In this document: positions 23,748 to 31,492 of the stretch, in pieces | How positions within the stretch are numbered: the stretch's first letter is position 1 | Layout: each line of letters opens with the position of its first letter | Source: UBA8514 sp034933685 | GTDB taxonomy: Bacteria > Bacillota > Clostridia > Lachnospirales > Anaerotignaceae | Direction of reading: 5' to 3' | Assembly: GCA_034933685.1 (NCBI GenBank) | Contig: JAYFNB010000003.1 | Span: 118,173 to 182,172 of the forward strand | DNA length: 64,000 nucleotides | Notes under the pieces: generated by a model | Databases searched by the model: none | What the model saw: the letters and a program-made list of their open reading frames with translations, nothing else | Told to the model about the DNA's origin: nothing | Translations under genes and position numbers: made by a program

Positions 23748-24882
23748 ATTTATTTATTTTGTTTAAAGAACATTGTTTGTTTTCAGATAAAATGTGGTCT
23801 ATCTCTTCTGGTTCCGAGATTGTATCTATTATTTTTACACTTAGAAGTGAAAGATCCCGAGCCAAGTCAAAAATTTTACCATGATTTTCCCCTGGGGTTA
23901 ATATTTTTACAACTGGGTTTAAGGGAAGTCCAGCAACTGTGTTTATTACAACACCATTAAGACCATTGCTCAGCGAAACAAGTACACCAACAGGGTATGC
24001 GGCGGCAGAAAGCAAAAACGCACTTAATATATCAACATCAAAATGCTTGCCAGCACATCCCATCATAAAGTTTATAGTGTCATGAGGTTTCCATGATTTT
24101 CTATATGACCGGTCTGAGGTAAGGGCATCATAAACATCTGCAACAGCTATAATTTTCCCAAATTCATGTATTTCTTCTTCCTTAAGACCATTAGGGTAGC
24201 CAGTTCCATCTATTTTTTCGTGGTGAGCAAGTATTCCATTAAGGATATCGGCAGATAATCCACTGCAAGGCTTTAACTTTTCCATTGCATATCTAGGATG
24301 TTTTTTCATTACGTTAAATTCTTCATCAGTTAATGGACCTGGTTTATCAAGTATTTCAAGAGGAATGTTAAGTTTACCAACGTCGTGGAGCATTCCGGCT
24401 GTTGCAAGTTCTTTAAGCTTGCTATTTTTATATCCAAGATTTTTGCCGATTATAGTGGAAAGTATACCAACCTGCATACTATGTATATATGAGTATTCAT
24501 TATAATTTTTAATATCAATAATATTCATTAAGCATTCGCGATTTTTTGTAACCACATCAACAAAATAGTCTGCTATTCGGTTAACAGATTCAACACACGC
24601 AAAAATATTTCCTTTTTCAGATTGAAAGGATTTAAAGATTTTTCCAATTTCGTTTGAAACATTAATTTTTTCTTCCATGGATAAAATCTCGTTTACTTCT
24701 ATATCTTCACAGCCTTCGCACTCTATATAAATACCTTGTATTCCCTTATCCATAAGTCGGATTATTGTGGATTCATCAAGAATAGTACTAGCGTGAAGCA
24801 ATGGAAAAAAAGAGGATTTTCCCCAAATATCTTTTGCCAAAATCATTCCCGGTTTTAAATTATTAATAGAGATGTAAATCAT
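23746..24882 (-). CDS. HD-GYP domain protein, probable cyclic di-GMP phosphodiesterase
   Basis: 378 residues. The N-terminal ~110 residues have no recognised sensor. The middle is an HD-GYP domain with the metal motif MLHDVGKLNIP and the signature HHEKIDGTGYPNGL, followed by VADVYDALTSDRSYR. These motifs are complete, so hydrolysis of cyclic di-GMP is likely. The last ~90 residues form a small beta-rich domain, common in clostridial HD-GYP proteins. No membrane segment or receiver domain is seen. Monocistronic, ending at the shared terminator. Confidence 0.88.
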   Translation of the reverse strand: MIYISINNLKPGMILAKDIWGKSSFFPLLHASTILDESTIIRLMDKGIQGIYIECEGCEDIEVNEILSMEEKINVSNEIGKIFKSFQSEKGNIFACVESVNRIADYFVDVVTKNRECLMNIIDIKNYNEYSYIHSMQVGILSTIIGKNLGYKNSKLKELATAGMLHDVGKLNIPLEILDKPGPLTDEEFNVMKKHPRYAMEKLKPCSGLSADILNGILAHHEKIDGTGYPNGLKEEEIHEFGKIIAVADVYDALTSDRSYRKSWKPHDTINFMMGCAGKHFDVDILSAFLLSAAAYPVGVLVSLSNGLNGVVINTVAGLPLNPVVKILTPGENHGKIFDLARDLSLLSVKIIDTISEPEEIDHILSENKQCSLNKINK

Positions 24883-25018
24883 TATTAATACTCCTATATT
24901 TTTAGTATGAGTAGGGATTATTGTAAAAATAGATAAATGAATGTCTTAAATGTGCACATTTATTACGATTTTAGAAAATTATAACACCAAATCAACACGT
25001 TGGCAATAAATGGTTGAA

Positions 25019-25048
25019 AAATATTAAACGTTGTGTTGTTTAATATTT
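25019..25048. repeat. Inverted repeat upstream of feoAB
   Basis: Perfect arms AAATATTAAAC (25019-25029) and GTTTAATATTT (25038-25048) with an 8-base centre. They lie 26 bases before the -35 of the feo promoter, a typical operator or activator position. The bound regulator is unknown; a metal-responsive regulator is plausible. Confidence 0.5.
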
Positions 25049-25074
25049 GTTTTGCTTAATAAAAACAAAGTGTA

Positions 25075-25103
25075 TTGACAAAAATGTTAGCTAAAGATAA
25101 TAT
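25075..25103 (+). promoter_or_regulatory. Promoter of feoAB
   Basis: TTGACA (25075-25080), 17-base spacer, TAATAT (25098-25103). Leader of about 50 bases to the feoA start. Confidence 0.75.
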
Positions 25104-25159
25104 TGTTCGTATATGATAGACTTTTAAATATAAATTTATTGATATTAGGATGTGTTTTT

Positions 25160-25393
25160 ATGACTTTAGATAAACTTGCAATAGGCGAAAAAAGAAAAAT
25201 ACTTGCTGTAAACGGGCAGGGTGCTTTAAGACGACGTTTGCTAGACATGGGTCTTACCCCATATACAGAAGTTATGATAAGAAAGGTTGCACCTATGGGT
25301 GACCCTATAGAATTGAATTTAAGAGGTTACGAGCTTACTATTCGTCTTGATGATGCGAAAAACATTGAAGTTGAGGATGGTGTTCGTGAATGA
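25160..25393 (+). CDS. feoA: Ferrous iron transport protein A
   Basis: Small SH3-like cytoplasmic protein (77 residues) needed for FeoB activity. It has the family pattern LRRRLLDMGLTPYTEV and ELTIRLDDAKNIEV. The ATG at 25160 is chosen over the upstream in-frame codon at 25103, because the preceding 19 residues are hydrophobic and not part of the family and the promoter -10 overlaps them. It overlaps feoB by ATGA. Confidence 0.93.
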   Translation: MTLDKLAIGEKRKILAVNGQGALRRRLLDMGLTPYTEVMIRKVAPMGDPIELNLRGYELTIRLDDAKNIEVEDGVRE

Positions 25394-27393
25394 TATTTGC
25401 TCTTGGCGGAAATCAAAATTGCGGTAAAACCACCTTGTTTAATCAGCTTACAGGCTCAAACCAGCATGTTGGCAATTTTCCAGGTGTAACGGTAGACAAA
25501 AAAGAAGGGCAGATACGTGGAAGAAAAGATGCAACAGTTGTGGATTTACCAGGCATTTATTCTCTTTCACCTTACACCAGTGAAGAAATTGTTACAAGGG
25601 ATTTTCTTATAAACCAAAGACCTGATTGCATTATAAACATTGTGGATGCAACAAATATCGAACGAAATCTATATTTAAGCCTTCAGCTTATGGAATTAAA
25701 TATACCTATGGTAATTGCCCTTAATATGATGGATGAGGTAAGAGCTAACGGAAACACCATAAAGATAAAAGCTTTGCAGCAACTTATTGGGGTGCCCGTG
25801 GTACCAATTGCTGCTGTTAAAAACGAGGGCGTAGATGAGCTTACTGAAGTGGCAGTGGCAATAGCACAGGCAGGAACAAAGCCGCAAATTGCCGACTTTT
25901 GCTCTGGTGCTGTTCACAGGGCAATTCATGGCGTTGCACACCTTATAGAGGATCATGCCTATCGTGCTAAAGTTCCACCAAGGTTTGCGGCAACAAAGGT
26001 GATAGAAGGCGACGAGCCAATGATGGAAACCTTGAACCTTACGGAAAATGAAAAAGATATGATTGAGCATAATGTTGCAGAAATGGAAAAAGAATTGGGA
26101 ACTGACCGTGAGGCGGCACTGGCTGATATGCGCTACAAATTTATTGAAGGAGTGTGCGCCAAAACTGTAATTAAATGCGGTGAAAGCAAGGTACATCAGC
26201 GAAGTGTTAAAATAGACAGCGTCCTTACGCATAAATACTTTGCAATTCCAATTTTCTTAACTATTATCCTTTTGATGTTCTACCTCACCTTTGGTGTTAT
26301 CGGTTCGGCATTAAGTGATTTGCTTTCTGTTGGTATTGACTCATTAACCAATGCAGTAAGTTATTCGCTTACAATTTATGGAATTAACCCTGTTGTTCAT
26401 TCACTTATAATTGATGGTATATTTGCAGGGGTTGGCAGCGTTTTAAGCTTTTTGCCAATTATTGTGGTGCTGTTTTTCTTCCTGTCTATGCTGGAAGACA
26501 GCGGATATATGGCAAGAGTGGCTTTTGTTATGGATAAGCTGTTAAGAAAAATTGGGCTATCGGGACGTAGCTTTGTGCCTATGGTTATTGGTTTTGGATG
26601 TTCTGTTCCTGCAATTATGGCAACAAGAACATTGGCAAGCGAGCGTGACAGAAAAATGACCATACTTTTAACACCGTTTATGAGCTGTAGTGCAAAGTTA
26701 CCTATATATGCTATGTTTACAGCGGCATTTTTTCCTAAATATCAGGCACTGGTTATGATTTGCCTATATATTATGGGAATTTTGGTTGGAATAGCATCAG
26801 GGTTTATATTTAAAGGAACTTTGTTTAAAGGAAATCCTGTACCTTTCGTAATGGAGCTACCAAATTATCGCTTTCCAAGTATGAAAAGTGTTTTAATGTT
26901 GATGTGGGACAAAGCAAGGGACTTTTTAATGAAGGCCTTTACGGTAATTTTCTTGGCAACTATTATCATTTGGTTTTTACAGACCTTCGACACAAGGTTT
27001 AACGTAGTTATCAACAGTGCAGACAGTATGCTTGCTTATATTGGAAAATTTGTATCGCCGTTTTTTGCACCTATTGGTTTTAGCGATTGGCGTGCATCTA
27101 CAGCGCTGATAACTGGTTTTACGGCAAAGGAAGCCGTTGTAAGCACAATGGCAGTTCTTACCGGAAGCAGTGTAAGCAATCTTCCACAGGTTCTGGGTGG
27201 AATTTTCACCACATTACAGGCATTTTCTTTCCTTACATTTACATTGTTATATACACCTTGTGTGGCAGCTATTGCGGCGGTGCGCCGTGAAATGGGAAGC
27301 GGACTTGCGGCAGTTGCAGTTGCGGCATATCAAATTTTTGTGGCATGGGTTGTTGCATTTTTGGTTTATAATATAGGTGGATTGTTTTTTTAG
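25390..27393 (+). CDS. feoB: Ferrous iron transport protein B
   Basis: Fe(II) permease with a cytoplasmic GTPase domain. G1 is GNQNCGKTTLFN, G3 is DLPG and G4 is NMMD (about 114-117). The membrane part has two Gate domains with GFGCSVPAIMATRTL and LTPFMSCSAKLPIY, both with the conserved cysteines. At 667 residues it is a standard-length FeoB. The start overlaps feoA (ATGA). A Cys-rich partner gene follows after 9 bases. Confidence 0.97.
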   Translation: MIFALGGNQNCGKTTLFNQLTGSNQHVGNFPGVTVDKKEGQIRGRKDATVVDLPGIYSLSPYTSEEIVTRDFLINQRPDCIINIVDATNIERNLYLSLQLMELNIPMVIALNMMDEVRANGNTIKIKALQQLIGVPVVPIAAVKNEGVDELTEVAVAIAQAGTKPQIADFCSGAVHRAIHGVAHLIEDHAYRAKVPPRFAATKVIEGDEPMMETLNLTENEKDMIEHNVAEMEKELGTDREAALADMRYKFIEGVCAKTVIKCGESKVHQRSVKIDSVLTHKYFAIPIFLTIILLMFYLTFGVIGSALSDLLSVGIDSLTNAVSYSLTIYGINPVVHSLIIDGIFAGVGSVLSFLPIIVVLFFFLSMLEDSGYMARVAFVMDKLLRKIGLSGRSFVPMVIGFGCSVPAIMATRTLASERDRKMTILLTPFMSCSAKLPIYAMFTAAFFPKYQALVMICLYIMGILVGIASGFIFKGTLFKGNPVPFVMELPNYRFPSMKSVLMLMWDKARDFLMKAFTVIFLATIIIWFLQTFDTRFNVVINSADSMLAYIGKFVSPFFAPIGFSDWRASTALITGFTAKEAVVSTMAVLTGSSVSNLPQVLGGIFTTLQAFSFLTFTLLYTPCVAAIAAVRREMGSGLAAVAVAAYQIFVAWVVAFLVYNIGGLFF

Positions 27394-27402
27394 GAGGCTT
27401 AT

Positions 27403-27567
27403 ATGAACATATGGGATTTTGTGCTGATTGGCATAGTGCTGATACTGGTTTTTTCATCAATAAAAAAGATAAAAGAGAGAAGCAAAAACAGCGGTTGTGG
27501 CAGTTGCAGTGGTTGCAGTGTGGACAATTGTGTCAGTAGAAAAAACGAAGAGGAAAAAAAGAAGTAA
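27403..27567 (+). CDS. FeoB-associated Cys-rich membrane protein
   Basis: 54-residue protein directly after feoB, with TAGGAGG seven bases before its ATG. One membrane helix (DFVLIGIVLILVFSSI, residues 5-20) is followed by a basic patch and a cysteine cluster (CGSCSGC, then a fourth Cys in DNC), ending in a Lys/Glu tail. This matches the known family of small Cys-rich proteins placed next to feoB in Firmicutes. Its role is proposed to be in iron handling and is not shown here. Confidence 0.88.
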   Translation: MNIWDFVLIGIVLILVFSSIKKIKERSKNSGCGSCSGCSVDNCVSRKNEEEKKK

Positions 27568-27580
27568 AATAAGTGATAAG

Positions 27581-27614
27581 GCTCTGCTGCTATATTTTAG
27601 TGGCAGAGCTTTTT
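27581..27614 (+). terminator. Intrinsic terminator of the feo operon
   Basis: Stem GCTCTGCTGCT / AGTGGCAGAGC, with two G-U pairs, then TTTTT. Confidence 0.85.
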
Positions 27615-27735
27615 GTATTTTGTACAGAATTCATACACAAAATGATAAAAAACATCACAAAACCATGCAATATCAGCTTAAAACAATAAAAATATTTAGA
27701 ATTTATGAAGTGTGTATTTTTCTGAAAGAATTATG

Positions 27736-27764
27736 TTGCTGTATGGCGGATATTATGCTATACT
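27736..27764 (+). promoter_or_regulatory. Promoter of the aminotransferase gene
   Basis: TTGCTG (27736-27741), 17-base spacer, TATACT (27759-27764). Confidence 0.65.
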
Positions 27765-27837
27765 TCATCTTAATATGAATAACATATGTGGTTAAAATTC
27801 AATTATTATATTATATAGATTGCGAGGGACTATTAAC

Positions 27838-29067
27838 ATGGGCGTTGATAGAGACATATTTGAAGGTGCAGATAGAATTAAAGATTGTTATTTTTCACCG
27901 GTTAGGGTTGTAAGCGAAAGAGTTTTTGAACTTCAACAACAGGGACATGAGTTTGTTAATTTTGGTGAGGGCGAGCCAGACTTTGATACACCAAAGGGAA
28001 TTGTGGATGCAACAATAAATGCACTGCAAAACAAATATACTCACTATGCAAATAACCGCGGGCTTATTGAGCTAAGACAGGAAATTAGCAAGTTAAGCCA
28101 AGAGGTTAATGGTATTTACTATAACCCTGAAGACGAAATAATTGTTACATCGGCTGGAGCTGAGACAATTAACGATGCAATTATGGCATTTTTAAACCCT
28201 GGAGACGAAGCAATTATTTTTACACCTGCATTTTTTAACTATGAAAATCTTATTTTAATGGCTGGTGCAACAGTGGTAGACATTCCTTTAAAAGGAGAAA
28301 ATGGTTTCCAAATTGACCCTGATGAGCTAAGAAGAAATATTACAAGCAAAACAAAAATGATTATTATAAACAACCCATGCAATCCGACAGGTGTGGTTTT
28401 CAGCAATGAGGTTTTAACAGAGGTTGCTAAAATTGCTGTAGAAAATAATTTGATTGTTTTCAGTGACGAAATTTACAGCAAAATAATTTACGGTGAGGAT
28501 AAATTCCGTTCAATGGCATCTTTTCCGGGTATGAGGGAAAGAACTATTATTGGAAACGGTTTTTCAAAGCTTTATTCAATGACAGGTTGGAGAGTTGGAT
28601 ATTTGCTTTTTGATAAAAGAATGATGGCTAGTCTTTTAAAGGTACACCATTACTGTGTAACATGCACACCAACCTTTATTCAAAAGGGTCTTGCAGATGC
28701 AATGAATTTGCCAGAGGTGAAGGCAGATGGGCAGAAAATGGTTGATACCTATTCAAGAAGACGAGACTTGGTTTGTAAATACCTTGACATGGTGCCTGAA
28801 TTTAAGTATGCACAGCCACGAGGCGCATTTTATGTGTTTGTGGATGTATCTGAAACAGGTATTGATGGAGATGAGTTTGCAGAAAGACTGCGTGAGGAAC
28901 GCTTTGTGGCAACGATACCAGGAAGCGGACTTGGCGGCGAAAACTTTAAAAACTACATCAGAATTTCTTTTGTAACAGATGAAAAAAATGTTGAAAAGGG
29001 AATGCAGGAAATATTAGGTTTGGTTAGTGAGTTAAGGGAAGTGAAAAAAGAAAGAATGGCTTGTTAA
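27838..29067 (+). CDS. PLP-dependent aminotransferase, class I/II
   Basis: Fold-type I aminotransferase of 409 residues. The Schiff-base lysine is K244 (GNGFSKLYSMTGWRVGY). The cofactor contacts NNPCNPTG, SDEIYSKI and the C-terminal arginine region YIRISF are intact. The ATG at 27838 follows GAGGGA and is chosen over the in-frame TTG at 27820. The substrate cannot be decided by eye: aspartate, alanine and aromatic acids are all candidates. Feeding oxoacids to iorAB is a reasonable guess. Confidence 0.9.
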   Translation: MGVDRDIFEGADRIKDCYFSPVRVVSERVFELQQQGHEFVNFGEGEPDFDTPKGIVDATINALQNKYTHYANNRGLIELRQEISKLSQEVNGIYYNPEDEIIVTSAGAETINDAIMAFLNPGDEAIIFTPAFFNYENLILMAGATVVDIPLKGENGFQIDPDELRRNITSKTKMIIINNPCNPTGVVFSNEVLTEVAKIAVENNLIVFSDEIYSKIIYGEDKFRSMASFPGMRERTIIGNGFSKLYSMTGWRVGYLLFDKRMMASLLKVHHYCVTCTPTFIQKGLADAMNLPEVKADGQKMVDTYSRRRDLVCKYLDMVPEFKYAQPRGAFYVFVDVSETGIDGDEFAERLREERFVATIPGSGLGGENFKNYIRISFVTDEKNVEKGMQEILGLVSELREVKKERMAC

Positions 29068-29078
29068 TTCAAAAAAAT

Positions 29079-29136
29079 AAAAGGTTCAATTTTTCATAGC
29101 ATTAATTATGCTTGTGAGAAATTGAACTTTTTTTAT
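29079..29136 (+). terminator. Intrinsic terminator of the aminotransferase gene
   Basis: Long stem with arms AAAGGTTCAATTT and AAATTGAACTTT, closed by an inner GCAT/ATGC hairpin, followed by seven T residues. Confidence 0.8.
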
Positions 29137-29388
29137 TGATTAAAGAAGTATTAGCATTTAAAGTTATGAAAGATTAAATTTGTGACTATTAGGTGACCAG
29201 TGGGTGAACATTAAGTGTAGATATTGTGGGGTATGAATGAAATAAGTTGTAAAATATATTTTTCCATTTACATCCATTATGAAGGGTGATACTATTTATT
29301 TAAGATTATTTGTTGTATTACCTAGGAAATGCCGATTTCATTAAATCAGTATTTCTACATTAGAACATTATACTTAGGAGATGATTTT
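29137..29388. other. AT-rich gap before the coiled-coil protein gene
   Basis: About 250 bases without a recognised gene. A TATACT (29369-29374) overlaps the ribosome site of the next gene and has no -35. A GCCGATTT at 29331 resembles a sigma-28 -10 but lacks a partner at the right spacing. No other structure was seen. Confidence 0.5.
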
Positions 29389-29868
29389 ATGAGCATAGGA
29401 GCTATAGGTCAATCGACTTATTCAGCACAAACAAGTTCAAGCAGTTCAAGCAGTGAAAAAATTAAGTCTCTTCAAAAAAAGCTGGAAGAACTTCAGGACA
29501 GCTTAACAGAAACACAAAGTGAGTATTCAAGTGCTTTGGCTGAAGGGGATCAGGAAACGGCAGATGCATTACAGTCTGAAATAACAACAACACAAAACAG
29601 CATTACAACTGTTCAAAACAGCATAAGAAAACTGCAGAATACACAGTCTCAAGGTGGTACATCATCGGTTAAAAATGCCGAAAGCCTTGAAGCTTTGGAA
29701 AAACTTGAAGAAACCCAAAAAGAAGAAAAGGTTGAAAAGGAAAAAGAAAAGAACTTTGATACTTTTGAAAAAAGCAATGATGAACTTTTTAAAGGAAGCG
29801 GTACATATAAATTAGTAACAGAAAATGGTCTTACATCCATTTTGGTGGATACAGCAGACGAAGAATAG
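29389..29868 (+). CDS. Coiled-coil protein of unknown function (FlxA-like pattern)
   Basis: 159-residue soluble protein. A Ser/Thr-rich start (residues 8-22) is followed by a long heptad region (about 22-90) rich in Lys, Glu, Gln and Leu (KSLQKKLEELQDSLTETQ), then a highly charged Glu/Lys segment and a short globular tail. The spacing of the heptads resembles FlxA-like proteins, but the match is weak. TTAGGAGAT precedes the ATG at 29389; the in-frame start 60 bases upstream has no site. No signal peptide. Confidence 0.6.
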   Translation: MSIGAIGQSTYSAQTSSSSSSSEKIKSLQKKLEELQDSLTETQSEYSSALAEGDQETADALQSEITTTQNSITTVQNSIRKLQNTQSQGGTSSVKNAESLEALEKLEETQKEEKVEKEKEKNFDTFEKSNDELFKGSGTYKLVTENGLTSILVDTADEE

Positions 29869-29881
29869 GAATTATTAAATG

Positions 29882-29912
29882 CCACGGGCTTATGCCTGTG
29901 GTTTTTTTTGTT
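29882..29912 (+). terminator. Intrinsic terminator of the coiled-coil gene
   Basis: Stem CCACGGGC / GCCTGTGG with one G-U pair and a TTAT loop, then eight T residues. Confidence 0.85.
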
Positions 29913-29920
29913 TGTTTAAC

Positions 29921-29948
29921 ACAACTTGTAAGTGTTAGACATACTATA
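29921..29948 (+). promoter_or_regulatory. Sigma-K-like promoter before the surface-protein genes
   Basis: AC (29921-29922), 17 bases, CATACTATA (29940-29948), an exact fit to the sigma-K consensus AC-N17-CATANNNTA of late mother-cell genes. No sigma-A promoter is apparent nearby. Confidence 0.55.
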
Positions 29949-30016
29949 ACATATAGGGAACAAGCCTTATTGCGTTATTTTTGATGAGTTTATTTAAAAT
30001 GGAGGTGAAGAATGAT

Positions 30017-30727
30017 ATGAAAAATTATGTACCGATTTCTATGGCTAAATTTAGCAACCAAGCTTTAATATACTTTGAAATTGATGAAGTAGAGAATGCA
30101 GACATGGTGGAAACCGCCTATATATTATTGAAATTAAATCCATATAAAAATCCGGAAGAAGAAATACATTGTTATCTAAACGATAAAATTGACGTTAAAA
30201 GCCTAAATAATCCCTTCACTGGATTAAGCAATCGATACAGTTATTTGCGTGAGGATAACGTGATTATAGATATAACTGAAAACCTTCACTTATTAGCTTC
30301 CGGTGTGGTAAAAAACAATGGGCTTATAGTTGAATTTGGCAACAGCGATTTATATTCATGCCAACTTCAATTAGTTTACAGGAGAGAAATTATTTTTCCT
30401 GCTTATAGTTGTATGGGATTTTTTGAAAAGGAATTGATACTTTCAAGCTTTAAAGACAAGGCAATATCTCCTTATTTTTTTACCGCAACTTCTTCAAATA
30501 TTACTTTTTCTATTTACAATATGAGTAAACACACTGTAAGTGTTAATGTTCAAAATAGTCCTGATGCAAAATTATTTGTAAATGATGCCCAGACATTAGT
30601 ATTGTTGCCAAATGAAACAGGATTGATAGTACCATATAAGTTTACAAAATATACAAGAGTTGTTGCTAGAAGTGAAGAAAATTGCATTGTTATAAAATTA
30701 TGGTACCAAACACAGTTAATAAGCTAA
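30017..30727 (+). CDS. DNRLRE-type beta-rich protein, possible spore-surface protein
   Basis: 236-residue protein without signal peptide or membrane segment. The N-terminal ~120 residues look like a DNRLRE/CBM96-type jelly-roll (QALIYFEIDEV, then VETAYILLKL and SGVVKNNGLIVEFGN). The C-terminal ~100 residues are also beta-rich (SNITFSIYNMSKHTVSVNVQ). The ATG at 30017 follows GGAGGTGA by eight bases. The promoter is sigma-K-like and the neighbours are a similar protein and sugar-transfer genes, so a role on the spore surface is inferred. Family assignment is moderate. Confidence 0.6.
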   Translation: MKNYVPISMAKFSNQALIYFEIDEVENADMVETAYILLKLNPYKNPEEEIHCYLNDKIDVKSLNNPFTGLSNRYSYLREDNVIIDITENLHLLASGVVKNNGLIVEFGNSDLYSCQLQLVYRREIIFPAYSCMGFFEKELILSSFKDKAISPYFFTATSSNITFSIYNMSKHTVSVNVQNSPDAKLFVNDAQTLVLLPNETGLIVPYKFTKYTRVVARSEENCIVIKLWYQTQLIS

Positions 30728-30733
30728 AAATGT

Positions 30734-30761
30734 AACCATAAAGTGATTGTCCACATAATAT
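30734..30761 (+). promoter_or_regulatory. Near-consensus sigma-K-like promoter
   Basis: AC (30734-30735), 17 bases, CATAATATG (30753-30761), one mismatch from CATANNNTA. It lies upstream of the gene starting at 30833. Confidence 0.4.
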
Positions 30762-30832
30762 GTAATGAGCTCGTTTTAAGAAAAGGTACCTTGTTCTATA
30801 TTAAACCCTATAAAAAGAGGTGAATTAAAAAA

Positions 30833-31399
30833 ATGAATAATTTGATTTTCAATACCACTGCTTCCGAATTAAAAGCATCGATGTATGGATACAATCAAGA
30901 TACCCTAACATTGCAGCAAATTCAATTGGATCCTAACGGTAATATGCTTGTATCAGGCGATGTGACAATAACCAATGAAACGTTAACAGTAATTGGTGAT
31001 GTGACAATAACCAATGAAACGTTAACAGTAATTGGTGACGTGACAATAACCAATGAAACCTTAACGGTACAAATTGCTGGTCAGACATTTACTTCAAGCA
31101 CAGAAACGTTAACGGATGTAACTGGAACTGGTACTGTATTTGCTGACACAAATATTGCTTCACTTACAACGGCTTCTATGTTTATTAACAATATAGGAGA
31201 TACAACTGTAACCTATTCATTACAGTTAAGCCCTGATGGAATTGTGTATTTCTATGACCCAAGTTATACAAATATGACTGTTCCAACAGGAACAAATACA
31301 ATTATTGCAATAGCTAAATATGCACAATTTGCCCAGTTGCAATATTCTTTAGGAGTAGCAACAGCAAGCTTTATTGCATATTACAACGGACAGGCATAA
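30833..31399 (+). CDS. Beta-strand repeat protein (DUF6385-like), possible spore-surface protein
   Basis: 188-residue protein with no signal peptide. Residues 43-81 are three tandem copies of a 13-residue unit (DVTITNETLTVIG). They are coded by a 39-base repeat at 30959-31075 that is almost identical in the DNA. The C-terminal ~90 residues form a beta-rich domain (SMFINNIGDTTVTYSLQLS, then SFIAYY) similar to DUF6385-type proteins of Clostridia. AGGTGA precedes the ATG. It lies between a DNRLRE-type protein and a glycosyltransferase, as expected for a glycosylated surface protein; that role is inferred. Confidence 0.65.
   Translation: MNNLIFNTTASELKASMYGYNQDTLTLQQIQLDPNGNMLVSGDVTITNETLTVIGDVTITNETLTVIGDVTITNETLTVQIAGQTFTSSTETLTDVTGTGTVFADTNIASLTTASMFINNIGDTTVTYSLQLSPDGIVYFYDPSYTNMTVPTGTNTIIAIAKYAQFAQLQYSLGVATASFIAYYNGQA
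30959..31075 (+). repeat. Tandem 39-base repeat, three units, in frame
   Basis: Units at 30959-30997, 30998-31036 and 31037-31075. The first two are identical and the third has a few changes. As 39 is a multiple of 3, gain or loss of units would keep the frame. Confidence 0.92.
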
Positions 31400-31437
31400 G
31401 CTTATTTAATGAAGTTTAAGAACAGTTTATTTAAAAT

Positions 31438-31463
31438 CGCAGGGCGCAAGCTCTGCGGTTTTT
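31438..31463 (+). terminator. Intrinsic terminator after the DUF6385-like gene
   Basis: Stem CGCAGGGC / GCTCTGCG with a stable GCAA tetraloop and one G-U pair, then GTTTTT. Confidence 0.85.
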
Positions 31464-31492
31464 CATAATATGTATTGTTAGGAGGTTTTAGT

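Noticed and set aside
29331..29338. GCCGATTT as a sigma-28 (flagellar) -10 before the FlxA-like gene
   Set aside because: No TAAA element lies about 15 bases upstream, so the promoter is not supported.
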